Shown piece after piece: positions 10,831 through 21,983 of a stretch of DNA of 64,000 bases. Source of the DNA: Anthonomus grandis grandis (lineage: Eukaryota; Arthropoda; Insecta; Coleoptera; Curculionidae); NCBI RefSeq assembly GCF_022605725.1, contig NC_065563.1, positions 9,326,518 through 9,390,517 on the forward strand, read 5' to 3'. The position numbers were made by a program, and so were the translations under genes. The notes beneath the pieces were generated by a model. It did not search any database, was not told the DNA's origin, and worked only from the letters and a program-made list of their open reading frames with translations. Every line of letters begins with the position of its first letter. Positions within the stretch are counted from its first letter, which is position 1.

Positions 10831-11448
10831 TAATAGACAAAACATTTTTTTTTTTAAATTTTAATGTTTACTGTCCTTTAAAAAATCACTGTTGTAATGA
10901 ATAATTTAATATTTTTATACCTATAAGCTTTGAAAAAATCACTGTTAAGATATTTTAATTTGTTTTTGAATCATTTATGAGAAAAATCAGTGCCTCGATC
11001 AAAAACTGTGATCATGATGTTATTTAATTAAAAAATAATAATTTAAAGTTATTACGTGACAATAATAAGTTTTGATGAATTTTTTGATAATTTAAGCCTA
11101 TATAAAAGAAAAAATCACTGTTAGGTTAATTTTATTTTTTATCATTTATAAGAAAAATCACTGTTGTGATAATCATTTATTTATTCCAAATATTTTAATC
11201 ATATTATTAAAATTTCACTGTTTAACATAATTAAATTATTATTTAAAGTTATTGTCTGTAAAAGGCAAAACAAATTTTTTCTTTAAAATTTTGATGTTTA
11301 CAGCCGTTTAAAAAATCACTGTTGTAAAATGAATAATTTTATATTTTTAAACCTATAAACGTTAAAAAAATCACCGCTAATATATTAAAAAAAAAATATC
11401 ATTAATGAGAAAAGTCACTGATGTGATCATCATGTTATTTAAATACTG

Positions 11449-11790
11449 TGTCTAACCGCCATTAGTTTTAATTTTATTAAAATCTTCTATTGTACATATT
11501 GTTTCGCATAGTATATAAAATACCTAAATTAATATCAATGAACCTTCCAGTCAGCATTATTGCATTATTACGCCTGACCTACATTTATTACTAAAACCAA
11601 GTCACCCATTGTAAATTAAAAGTGATGAATCGACTATTGTATTTACTATAAATACGCTAGGTGAAATTAATAAAATTAGCATTAACGATCACGTTGTGTC
11701 TTATTTAACATCCTGAAAACCACGCCATCAACAATAAGACAACCCGCAGTACTCGTCACCGTGCTCCCAGTAACGTACTAGCAACAAATC
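11449..11790 (+). repeat. Candidate 5' LTR and leader of BEL/Pao element
   Basis: The left edge is set by the abrupt end of the array and by TGTC. The right edge is not resolved: no second LTR is available for comparison, and no primer-binding site could be named with confidence. A TATAAA sequence lies near 11513 and an AATAAAA near 11669, compatible with LTR promoter and polyadenylation signals. Confidence 0.4.
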
Positions 11791-11869
11791 AATCAAAGTG
11801 CAAGAAACCAGTATTAACATTGGTCCTTCGAGTCGGATGCTGCTAGCAACGGCATTGGTTTAAGTTTCA

Positions 11870-12215
11870 ACTCAAAACACCAACCAGATACTTCGACTAC
11901 TGATTGATCAAGGGTCACAATCGTCATTGATCACCGAAGAACCGCACAACGGATAGGCCTTCCACGCAAGAAAATTTCAGCACAAATATCAGGAGTAGGA
12001 GAAGGAGATCATCTAAAGTCAAAGTGGTGCATAGATGTCCCTATCAAACCATGATTTGCAAGTGACTTTGCATTGATAGTCAACATGTTAGTACTTCCCA
12101 AATTTACTCAATCAATTCCAAATCAACAAATTCAAGTTGAAAGGGAGTTGTTAAAGAATGATAATCTGGCTGATCCAACCTTTATGTGACCAGGTCCAAT
12201 TGATGCCATACTTAA
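11870..12215 (+). pseudogene. BEL/Pao protease (DUF1758) remnant
   Basis: The retropepsin active-site block reads LLIDQGSQSSLITE at about 11896-11937, with Asp followed by Gln-Gly in place of the usual Asp-Ser-Gly. A frameshift follows. The downstream part (ALIVNMLVLPKF, then LADPTFM, a stop, then PGPIDAILKA) matches the end of the BEL protease-linker domain. The next codons jump directly into the RT palm, so the N-terminal half of the RT is deleted. Confidence 0.7.
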
Positions 12216-13342
12216 GGCCAACAGAGTTGACAACAATAACTTATGGGACTGCTGCGGCACCATATTACCTTGCAATCAAAACATTACAAAGATTAGCACA
12301 AGACGAAATGAGAACATACCCGATAGCGAGCCAACGTACCCTCAGAGACTTCTATGTCGACGACATACTCTCTGCTGCAGAAAGCATAGAATCTGCAATT
12401 TACCTACAAAAAGAACTCCTGCAATTAATGAGTTCGGCAGGATTACATCTTCGGAAGTGGTACAGCAATCATCCTTTATTGATGAACACAGTATCCAGAA
12501 TTTCCTGTAAGCAAGAACTCACAGAAGATGGCATTCAAAAATCATTAGGAATACTATGGTCACCTTTAGATTTAAGGTACAATTATCATCAGACAATACG
12601 GCCACCAAAAGAAACATACTGTCGGATATAGCAAAACTATTCGACCCGCTTGGATGGTTATCCCCGATAACAATAAAAGCAAAATTCATAGTCCAAGACT
12701 TATGGAAAAGACAGTTAAGTTGGGACTCCGATATTAAAGGAGATTTAGCCCAACGTTGGAACGAATTCAAGGAAAAGTTAAAACAAGTTGAGGATATCCG
12801 AATATCTCGATGGATAAAATATACAAAGTCGATGGAACAAACCGAGCTACATGGGTTCTGTGACGCATCAGAGAAAGCATATGGAGCAGTGATCTACAGT
12901 CGTATTATATCAGATGGAAAACTCAAAGTTACACTGGTGTGTGCCAAGTCCAAAGTGGCCCCAGTTAAGATAAAAACCACCTTGCCAAGAATTATGCGCT
13001 GCTGTACTATTAGCCAAGCTCATAACAAGAACAGTTTATACAATGGAAATTGAGAATATGCCAATTTTTGCGTGGTCAGATTCTATGATCACACTGGGTT
13101 TGATCAAAGGTGACATATCGCGATGGAAGACATTCGTAGCAAACAGAGTATCCGAAGGGACAGATCCGGGAAAGTTAATAAACAGCAATCTTTGGTGGAA
13201 TGGTCTGACATGGCTGAATTCAACTGAAACGTTGCCCATTCAGACCAAAACTTACGAAACAGACTTAGAAGCAAATCAACAAGTTCTCCAGCCTGAGGAG
13301 ACTTATACGAGTACTGTCAAACTACCGACGCCTTATGCATAA
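12216..13342 (+). pseudogene. BEL/Pao RT C-terminal half and RNase H
   Basis: The first frame carries the RT block TELTTITYGTAAAPY and the catalytic YVDD at about 12353-12364. It then meets a frameshift into a frame with LFDPLGWLSP (RT thumb/connection) and the BEL RNase H opening ELHGFCDASEKAYGA near 12844. A second frameshift near 13043 leads to FAWSDSMITLGLIKG, the second RNase H block. These enzymes would copy the element's RNA into DNA. Three frames and a missing RT N-terminus make it non-functional. Confidence 0.85.
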
Positions 13343-14720
13343 AAAACATACTGTGACGTTAAGCGCCATTGAACTTAACAACACTTTAATTCAAGTAATA
13401 AAAATAATTCAAAAACAAGAATTCAGTACAGAGTATGAGGATCTCCTTAAGAAAACGCCGATTCCAAAGGCAAGCAAACTGCATAACTTGGATCCCTTTT
13501 TAGACGACAATAAGCTTGTTCGAGTGGGTGGAAGGCTGCAGAATTCACTATTATCATTTGGGCAAAAGCATCCGATAATAATGCCATATGACTCTCACAT
13601 AACTAAACTACTAATTCTGGATGCTCATGAGAAGATACTGCATGGAGGAAATCAAGCAACATTATCATATTTGAGGAAAAAATACTGGATTATAAATGGT
13701 AAAAGGGCAGTAAAAACCATCCTAAATAAATGCGTCAAATGCTTAAGATACAAAGCAAAAACAGCAGAGCAACAAATGGGTCAATTACCAGCTGCAAGGG
13801 TAGTGCCTAATGCTCCATTCACCCACACCGCAGTAGATTATGCAGGGCCAGTTCAAGTGAGGACTACAAATGGAAGAGGCCATAAGTGTTACAAAGGATA
13901 CATCTGCCTTGCTACAAAGGCCATCCACTTGGAAGTTGTAAGTGATATGACAACCGACGTTTTCCTAGCTGCATATCGCCTGCATATCTATAGTGATAAT
14001 GGTACAAATTTTGTTGGAGCTGCTAACATTATCGAGAAAGAAGTTACGGACATAACCCAATGTACAAAAGTACAGGACTCTATTACAAATGCTGGTACTG
14101 AGTGGCATTTTATACCCCCTGCGTCTCCACACTTTGGTGGAATTTGGGAAGCAGGGATAAAGTCGATGAAATATCATCTACGAAGAGTAATTGGCGAAAC
14201 CACGCTCACAACTTACAACATTAACATGTCAAATCGAGTCATGCCTAAACTCAAGACCACTATGACCTTTAACAGAAAATATTGAGGACCAATTTGTCTT
14301 AACTCCAGGCCATTTTCTGGTCGGGAAGGAACTAGTTTTTCCTCCAGATCCGATTACCACCAACATCAACTCCAACTTATCACAAAGATGGAGACTGATT
14401 CAAAAAATTAAGAAAGACTTCTGGAACAACTGGTCCATGGAATATTTAAGTCGACTCCAGCAACGGTACAAATAGGCTTCACCAAAGGTCAATCTTAAAC
14501 CAGGCACCTTAGTGTTAATAAAGGACAATAATATTAACCCAAGCCGATGGCCTTTAGCTCGCATCAGTGAGGTTCATCCAGAAAAAGATGGCGCGGTACG
14601 GGTAGTATCGATTCGCAAAGCCGACATGTCTACAACAAAGCGTCCGATTCACGGATTGATTCCTCTACCTCTACACGAAACATTGAAAAGGAAACCGGCT
14701 AGATATCAAGGATTGTCATT
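13335..14720 (+). pseudogene. BEL/Pao integrase and DUF5641 domain
   Basis: The 316-residue frame from 13335 has the zinc-binding region (HEKILHGG and CVKCLRYK) and the catalytic triad context AVDYAG, IYSDNGTNFVG and FGGIWEAG (D, D, E). About 30 residues appear missing between the first and second catalytic Asp, since LAAYRLH runs directly into IYSDNG. After a frameshift at 14280 the frame continues EDQFVLTPGHFLVG and RWPLARISEVHPEKDG, which is the DUF5641 domain at the C-terminus of BEL polyproteins. One stop lies near 14473. Confidence 0.88.
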
Positions 14721-16059
14721 GACATCGCTACTCCTAATTACGATGCTATGTTTATGTTCGACAATGTCAAGCAAACTACACTATCCACAAACCAAAGGAA
14801 GGGATTTATGTAGAACACCTCGGATCAGTCCAAATTGACAGAGGTCGATTAAGAGTCGAATCTTGGTACAGCAAAGAAATGATACGTCGTGATATGAATA
14901 AATCTAATGAAGTAGTTGATGACTTTGAGAGGCTGTGCAACGAAGCTAGAAAATTGACGGAAGACACCCGACAAGACTTAGCAGAACAGCAAAATCACCT
15001 AATTTGGATAACTAACACGCTTCAAGATACTTTAACCACGGCAAAGCGAGGACTGTTGGGCAATTTCTTAACATCAGTGTTTGGGGTAAACGATGAAGTC
15101 TATCACGACATTGAGTCTCTAAATAAAAATCAAGAAATGATTATGAAGGCCACAAGGTATCAAACAAAATTTATGGTCAACGCATTATTTACATTTAACG
15201 CTACAGAGGAACGTATAGCAAACCAGTTACAGCGATTTCAGACTAAACTTTCTAAAGGACTGCAAGCCATCAAATCGATGGATGGGTTGCAAAAACCAAC
15301 ACGAACTCCCTAAGCATACACATCCTCAGTACTTACAGAAATTAATGACCATTATATAAAGATGTTGGATATTCAGTTTAATAAAGGCACATTATTTCAC
15401 ATACTGTCTTCAACATATATAAAGAAGATAATAACAGACACCAACAATAAGTTACCAAACAACTTGGAAACATCCTTGTCGCCACTACTGCAGACCACTA
15501 TGACACAAAACGTTACTCATATTTGCATTGCTGGGTATTTTTCAATAAACGATATCTCTAATTCCAACTTAAACACTCAACAGCCATACCCTTAGTAGTA
15601 GGAAATGGTACATACTGGAGCATCGACACGACCGACGCAGACACAGCTGTTGATTATAACACGCAGGAGTTCTTCTATGTTACAAGAGAGGAGCTGGAAA
15701 GATGCATTAGGTCACATCGACACCATTTTATCTGTTCCCAAACTGCAGTTCGGAATCTTGAAACAAACTCCAACTGTGTTATAGATGAGATATTTGAACG
15801 ACCACAGTTGAACAATCCAAATACGTGGTTGTTCATAACAAACAACTCCGCAAATGTAGCAATTATCTGTTACGGCATGTGTGAAGACATCGTGATCCAG
15901 TCAGCAGGCATCATCAAATTATCAGACGACTGCATGATTAAAACAAAGCAGGTCACTTTAACTCAAACAAGACGATCTAGCATCTCGGTGCTAGCCAGCT
16001 ACTCCAAGGCAGTATCAATACCCATTAATATAAAATACAAATTAATTCAATTTCTTTGA
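14700..16059 (+). pseudogene. Env-like third ORF of BEL/Pao element
   Basis: A hydrophobic, signal-peptide-like stretch at about 14715-14765 directly follows the end of pol in the same frame. Frameshifts then separate three further segments (14840-15313, 15362-15595 and 15600-16059). The second contains a basic dipeptide followed by a glycine- and hydrophobic-rich stretch, a layout resembling the cleavage and fusion region of insect retroelement and baculovirus F-type envelope proteins. The last holds several spaced cysteines and Asn glycosylation-like sites. No convincing C-terminal membrane anchor was seen before the stop at 16059. Similarity to Env is inferred from position and layout. The ORF is broken and cannot give a full protein. 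Confidence 0.6.
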
Positions 16060-18280
16060 CGGTTCCCTTTTTACAATTTGTCAAATGTTTATGAAACTCT
16101 CAATATATTATTAAATCTACAATAGAAGTACATTTAAAGCTTTAATTGCTTACTGGCATAATATATAAAGTCTCAATTTGAGATCTACAGTAAATTTTGA
16201 CAACTAAAAGCCTCGACGTACCATAACACCCAAACGCATCAAATTAAAAAACAACACGGTCTTCACATAAGTTTTTCTTAGTAATTTACCAGATTGCCAA
16301 CCTAAAAAACCATCCAGTCACTCCTCGTACTCCATTCTATCAAAACCAATTAAAAACCCTGTCTGACAATATCAATTTCGTGCCCGAAACCCTTAAAGAA
16401 ACCCCAGACAAAGACTTAAGGAACAAGACAAAAAAGGACAAGAAGCTTTCCGTACTTTATTTCGCGAAATAATAAAAGACCCTTTAAGAAATTAGTGGCG
16501 GCTCCTTATAGCCGTAAAGTCCGTTATTATAACTTTGCTTTAAAGCGATCAGGACGACTGGGGGTTTATTATAAGTGAGAGGGGGAGAATCGGCCATAAA
16601 ACGCTTACTAAATCCAACTTTATCCCAGTTCGATATCCGTCCCCAGTTATAATAAAAATGATAAAGTGCCGCTCTGCATTGCACGTGTCCAACATTTTCA
16701 TGGATTCGACACCGTTATGGTTTCAACGCATCAATTATTGCATTTAAATGGAGAGGAGAAATACTGAAAAGAATGTGTTGAGCATATCCATTTAAGTTAT
16801 GCATGAATGTACCGTGAACGTTACGGAAGGAATATTCTAGAGTCAGTCACTTTGTATAGCGCGAATTCAGGTTATCGCGACGTGGAAATCTGAGAATATA
16901 TTTTCCGCTAAACAACCCTCCGAGGAATACATGATATCTTATGGAAATTTATATGTTTGCTGGTTTATCGATTTGACGAGTGTGTGTGTGTATATAACAA
17001 AAGTCAGTTGTTCGGGCATGTAATTCGTGATGAGGAGTTTTTTAAACTTAGCGCCTTAATCTTGGGGAGCAATCGATTTTATGTAAATAAGGGTAAACCA
17101 TCCCCGTTGGCCCTTGTCCAAAAACAACACCGGCATAAACGAATTTCCAGCGTAATTATTATTGTCGCGGCCAGTTGACCCAACAAATTACTACATGGTA
17201 TAAATAATGAATTTCGTTTTTGGACAATACATATTTTCCAGCCCTCGGGGTGCTTCTGTGTGTGATGTGTAACATCCCTAGGAACAAAGGGGACTTTGTA
17301 CTCTAATAATTCACTTACTTAGTTTATTTTAATATTCAGAGATGACAGTGTTGGGGTTGAGTTAAGTTATGCAGAGTTTCTTTACACTCTTATTTTGTTC
17401 TCTCTTTTTAATTAGTCGGGGGTCAAAGGCCAATTTTCAATAAACGCCAAAGGCAAATAGTTGAAATTACATTACAGCAAACCTTTCCGACTATTAATTG
17501 TAATGAAATGCCGATAGAAGCGCAACGAAATGCCATTTCGACCGTGCTGATAATGGGAAATGATTTTAAGGTTTAATTAGTGAAGGTTGTAACTGGGTTT
17601 TCTTTATTAAAATTTAATCGTAAGCCAGATGCGGCTGTTATATTATTTACCTTGTTAATGGTATGTAGAAATGTGTGTTATTAACGGAATTAAGTAGGTA
17701 TAAAATTATGTAATTATTACGCGATATAAATGATTCTGCAGCAGATATAGTTTAGGTGAAATTACTTGGACAAGTATAAAAACTAAAACCGTTTAGCAGG
17801 CGGCGTTTTCTTTATAAGGCATTGGCGTGCATATAATTTTTGTTTCTCTGGTTTTGTATATATAATAAAAATGTTTTTTTACAACCAACAAAAACATTTA
17901 TCAATTCACGCAAAAATCATGGTTAAATTTAATGACACATATTTTTCACAGTTTTTTTTTTAAATTATAACATAAATTATATATCGCGTTCCGCGACTGT
18001 ATTATGCACGCGACCTGCGGCTCAAAAATCGTGTTTTTTGGCAAATAAAAATTCATATCTTCGGCTGTATGAATAGCGAAACGATAAAATTTGGCATATG
18101 GTCTCTCAATATATTGAGCATGATGGAACACAAAACAATTAATTTTTAAGGCGAGTCAAAATTTTATAAAAAATTTGATTTCGTCGCGATATCTCAATTT
18201 TAACGTTATCAAATAAGTTAAAATTTCTAGGCCTAAAAGTCTATACCAAATTATATATCTGTATGCTTTTTGGGCCTGAT
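16060..18280. other. Non-coding, probably single-copy host DNA
   Basis: No supported gene. The stretch from about 16480 to 17800 is less repetitive than its surroundings and resembles 480-1080 and 47250-47860 in texture. A short GT run lies near 16980. It separates the truncated BEL element from the repeat beginning near 18281. Confidence 0.4.
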
Positions 18281-19345
18281 CGGTATACAGGGTGAGAAAT
18301 TATAAGCAAACAAAAGTGAGTAAAATAAAACTTCTTTAGAAGCTAAAAGGTAATTTTTATGAAAAAAGTATTCGGGAGAAAAGACTTAGTTTTATGAGGG
18401 AAATGACATATTTGGAGCTTTTTTTTTTTTAAAAATTATTTTACGAGTTTTAGCATTTTCAGTTTTTTGGTATTTTCCGCTGAACGGTACTTATTTCGGA
18501 AGAAAAAAGCTTCATTATTTCTCTTTCAAACGACATAAAAAGGAAATTTTTGTGAATGATACACGGCGAGCAATAATAATTTTTTCCATAAAGGTCGGAC
18601 CCAAAAATAATATTTTATTTAATAACTTTTTAGTGGCACCATCTGGACGATTAATATTTTTAGGTGTTAAATGCCATAATAAGTTGATTATTTGCGTGTA
18701 ATTAGAATTCTTTTAACATCAATAGTTTTTGAGATATTTGAGTTTTCGCGTTTTATTCATTTGCGGCGTCTCTGTACATTATAGTAGAAAATGAAACATC
18801 TTCTATAAGATCCCAAATTTAGTTTTACAATAGTTACTAAAATTCCAATATTTCGGCTTTATTAGAAGTACCGAAAAAAAGCGTTTTTCTCAAACAAGTC
18901 AATTTTCTCACAAGGGTGAAATGATCCAATATGGCCGCCAACAGCAGGTACGTCGGCATGTTTTTTTTTTGGAAGGGTGTCACAGTTTTGTTAAATTTTC
19001 AATGAAAATTACCCGGAACCTGTCAATTAAAGGTACCGTCTAATCAGAAAAACTCTGAGCTTTCCGAATATGTGCATATCTTTTGAGGAAATTGTGTATT
19101 GCGGCCAGGAAAATTCGGCAAAAGGCCGTATTTTCCACACAATTCAAGGCCAATCGGGTGGCTCAAAAACAAATTGGCACGTTTTATTAAAAACTTTAAA
19201 AAATAATGGGATTTATACACCATGGATCGTATTGATCTATTTAATGTAAAATATGGATTTTGATATTAGGTGAGTTTTAGGATGTTGAAAAAATGTATAA
19301 AAATCATTGAAATTTATGCAATTAGGGATTTGAGATTTTTTGAGG
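18281..19345. repeat. Probable interspersed non-coding repeat
   Basis: The stretch begins with TATACAGGGTGAGAAATTAT, a start typical of arthropod non-autonomous repeats that open with CAGGGTG. It contains phrases common in such repeats, such as TTTTTGAGATATTTGAG and CAATATGGCCGCC, plus two homopolymer T runs (about 18419 and 18961). No coding frame, TIR pair or target duplication could be fixed, so the class is open. Confidence 0.4.
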
Positions 19346-19351
19346 ATATAA

Positions 19352-20735
19352 TTTTTTTTTTTTTTTTTTTTTTATTTATTAAACGGAAAACCCCCATTAC
19401 AAAAAAAAAATAATAAAATACAGTTATGTCAATAATTAATAATCCTTAAACTATTAAGAGTTAAAGTACTTAACTAAAAAAAAAGACTCTAAAGTAAATA
19501 AACAAAAAAAAAATATCTCTGTATTAACTAATAGATTAGGAACATACATTTTCACTTGGTTTACCCATCAAACAACATATTAATTAAAAATAATTATTGA
19601 ACAATACTAAGTATTCAAAATTTTCATTAAACTACCCTTAAAAGACCCATATGAATTGCCAAAAATATCTAGCCTCTCCTCCCGATCCAAAAAATCTAGA
19701 GATCTCACCGAAAAAGAGTTTTTACCATAATTGGTTCTATGGAACCCAATATGAAATAAATTATTTTGTCTAAGTGTTCTCTGAGGAATAGAAAATTTAA
19801 CCTGGGAAAGTAAATCCGGACAGGATATAATACCATTCAACAACTTATAGATAAAACAGATGTCAAACATTGTTCTTCTTTTATCCAAAGACAAAACTTT
19901 AACATAATTCAATATTTGGGAATAATCATGATTAGCAATAAGATCCAAATTAAACATGTAGTTATAATATCTTAAAAATTTGTTCTGCATACTCTCCAGT
20001 AATGACTTATAGACATTATACTGGGGAGTCCAGATAATTGAGCCATACTCAAGCTGTGATCGTACCAATCCCACATATACAGATTTGACAGCCTGCAATG
20101 ATAACCCCTCACAATTTCTAAGCGTAAAACCCAACATTCTATTAGCTTTTACTACTATTTGGTCTATATGATTGCAGAAGTTTAATTTCGTGTCAAACAG
20201 TATTCCTTAGCAACATCCATTAATTGAAGTTTCTGGCCGTTAATTGTGTAAAATGATGATATCATACTTTTTTTCCTATGAAATGAAATTTGGAAGCATT
20301 TATTAATATTCAAATCCAACAAATTATTTTGGCACCACAGAGAAAGGCCATCAAGATCTTTCTGTAAGAGGCTGATATCAAGTTCATTCATAATAACCAA
20401 GAAAAGTTTGAGGTCATCAGCAAACATTAAAAATTCACAATACTCCAAGACATCCCTAAGGTCATTAACAAACAAACTAAATAGCAAAGGAGAGCAGTGT
20501 CCGCCTTGTGGCACTCCAGAACAAACTTCAATCACCTGAGATATAAAATTACCAAGTTTAATCGCTTGCTTTCTATCACTAAGAAAGCTAAGCAACCATT
20601 TTAGCAATCTATCAGAAAAACCTATATTTGTCAATTTTTCAATTATTAACAAATGATTTACCTTGTCAAACGCCTTGGAGAAGTCTGTATATACAGCATC
20701 AATTTGATACCCCGTCTCCAAGGCATCTGACAACT
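19352..20735 (-). mobile_element. 5'-truncated LINE (Jockey/CR1 group), minus strand
   Basis: The 3' end is marked by a run of about 20 T at 19352-19373, the poly(A) tail read on the minus strand. The coding part starts abruptly near 20733 inside the reverse transcriptase, as expected for incomplete reverse transcription. Between tail and coding end lies about 240 bp of AT-rich 3' UTR. Non-coding repeat DNA resumes at about 20736. Confidence 0.85.
19607..20733 (-). pseudogene. LINE reverse transcriptase, C-terminal part
   Basis: The first frame (20733-20182) has RT blocks TDFSKAFDKVNH (catalytic Asp), SGVPQGGHCSPLLFSLFVND and FADDLKLF, the palm motif with FADD. A frameshift near 20180 leads to the second frame (20137-19607), carrying the C-terminal LINE domain GLVRSQLEYGSIIWTPQY. 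The endonuclease and the start of the RT are missing. The RT would have primed copying of its own RNA at nicked target DNA; this copy cannot. Confidence 0.88.
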
Positions 20736-20780
20736 TGTTGTGTTTTAATTATTTAATTTTTAAAATTAAAGATTTTAGAA

Positions 20781-20990
20781 TCACGTGACCATCATAACTT
20801 TTTTGCTATTTGTCCGATTGGGTTGAAATTTGGTATTTGGGGTTAATTTAGTATACAATTATTGATTTTTTACGAATTTTTGAAATATTCACTTTTAAGG
20901 TCACGTGACTATCAAAACTATCCTGTTTGTCCGATTTGATTGATATTTGGTATATGGGGTTGATTCAGGATGCAATGAATAAATTTTGAC
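20781..20990. repeat. Two-copy tandem repeat, period 120 bp
   Basis: TCACGTGACCATCA at 20781 and TCACGTGACTATCA at 20901 begin two copies that both continue TTTGTCCGATT and ATTTGGTAT, then GGGGTT. Each copy starts with the E-box palindrome CACGTG. It lies between a LINE and a decayed mariner-like element and may be part of a larger non-coding repeat. Confidence 0.7.
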
Positions 20991-21169
20991 AGATAATTGA
21001 CATACAACGCGACTAAATAACACATTATGGCTCTTTGAAGCATGATACCCCAATTTGAAATTTCATTGTTAAGCGGAATTTTTTGCTCTTATCGAAATCA
21101 AATATAAGTGAACTTAACTACATATTCATAATTTTGCACCCACATTTTTTTACGTTAAAAAATGCCTAC

Positions 21170-21863
21170 CTATTCAACATCACTATGCATCTCTTCAGAA
21201 CTGGATTCGTTATTGGGATTAATTATAATTGGAATAATTCGCGGTAAGATGCAGTATTCGCCTTCTACACTTTTAACGTGGGATACACAGGTGTTCCATA
21301 AATTGGTTTTGTCGATTTCTTGAATGACCGTATGTATATTGTCTAGCACGGATGCGCTTAATTGCGGCGTTTGATTAATTTTATGCAACTGTTTCTTAGT
21401 TGCTCCCCAGACCATCTCAATAGGATTAAAAATACAATAGTATGGAGGCAATCGTAAAATAGAATGAAAATATTCATTTTTAAACTTTTGTATTTAAATG
21501 GACTTGCATGTTTTTTACTTATCATAAATTTAACTATATCAGCCTTTTTACTACTAGTATTGGGGACTTTGGTGTTCGGCTTTATGCGAAAATGGTATGA
21601 AGCATTATCCATTACTATGGCAGAATTGGACTCAAGTTCGGTAAAAGCTGTTCTTCCGCCCATTGTTCAAAAAGGTTGGCTGTCATGTCTTCGTGGTAAT
21701 CTGCTGAGGATTGTTTTATATTTTTTGCCGATAGCAATAAAACGGCATGCAAAATTATAATTCTTTGGCCTTTAGAACAAGGAGCATTTAAACGGCATTT
21801 CATGCTGTCATCCACCCACCCGTAATTGACAACATCGTGAGTGTCTAACCACGTTTTATACAC
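21170..21863 (-). pseudogene. DD82E-like IS630-Tc1-mariner transposase, decayed
   Basis: Three overlapping frames carry the family blocks in order. TWLDTHDVVNYGWVDDSMK and GQRIIILHAV (after the first catalytic Asp) lie at 21863-21760. IVMDNASYHFR (second Asp) lies near 21608. LPPYYCIFNPIEMVWGATK (terminal Glu) lies near 21450. The block order and the long insert between the second Asp and the Glu match the more complete copy at 56.9-59.2 kb. Here that insert is shortened (about 65 rather than 82 residues) and frame-shifted. An acidic tail (SSSEEMHSDVE) ends the protein. No TIRs were found. Confidence 0.75.
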
Positions 21864-21983
21864 TATAGGTCTGTTACTGCTTCGATATTGCGTTATTTTC
21901 CGTAAATTCCGTAAATATTTTATCTAATTTTTTGTGTTTAAAACCACAATCTAGTAAAATTTGTCGTAAGGTGTGAAGTGATT

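Larger units (their letters stand above)
2500..11446. repeat. Degenerate array, units about 120-125 bp
   Basis: Three phrases recur throughout in the same order. They are CTATAAACGTTAAAAAAATC with ACTGTTAAGATATT, then ATTTATGAGAAAAATCACTG with TGTGATAATCATGTT, then ATACTGTGATAAATATTTTA. One clear unit runs from about 8703 to 8825. A second motif, AATCAATAAAGTTTCACTCTTAGACA with variants, recurs near 3475, 5780, 6550, 6860, 8940, 10270, 10550, 10780 and 11210, showing longer composite units. Copies are strongly diverged and indel-rich. The array is interrupted by a Tc1-like element and a PIF/Harbinger derivative, and ends where the BEL/Pao LTR begins near 11449. No protein is encoded; open frames inside it are repeat-derived. 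Confidence 0.8.
11449..16059 (+). mobile_element. BEL/Pao retroelement with env-like ORF, degraded
   Basis: The element starts at about 11449 with TGTCTAACCGCC, the probable 5' LTR edge, where the short-unit array stops. It then reads protease, a large deletion, RT, RNase H, integrase, a DUF5641-type C-terminal domain and an env-like ORF. Gag is not recognisable. No second copy of the LTR was found between 16060 and 16500, so the 3' end seems lost. The order PR-RT-RH-IN with the BEL-specific DUF1758, DUF1759-like and DUF5641 blocks identifies BEL/Pao rather than gypsy. Many stops and frameshifts make it inactive. Confidence 0.85.

Noticed and set aside
2500..11446. CRISPR-like or clustered regulatory array
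   Set aside because: Units are diverged along their whole length with no constant repeat and unique spacer pattern, and the setting is an animal genome.
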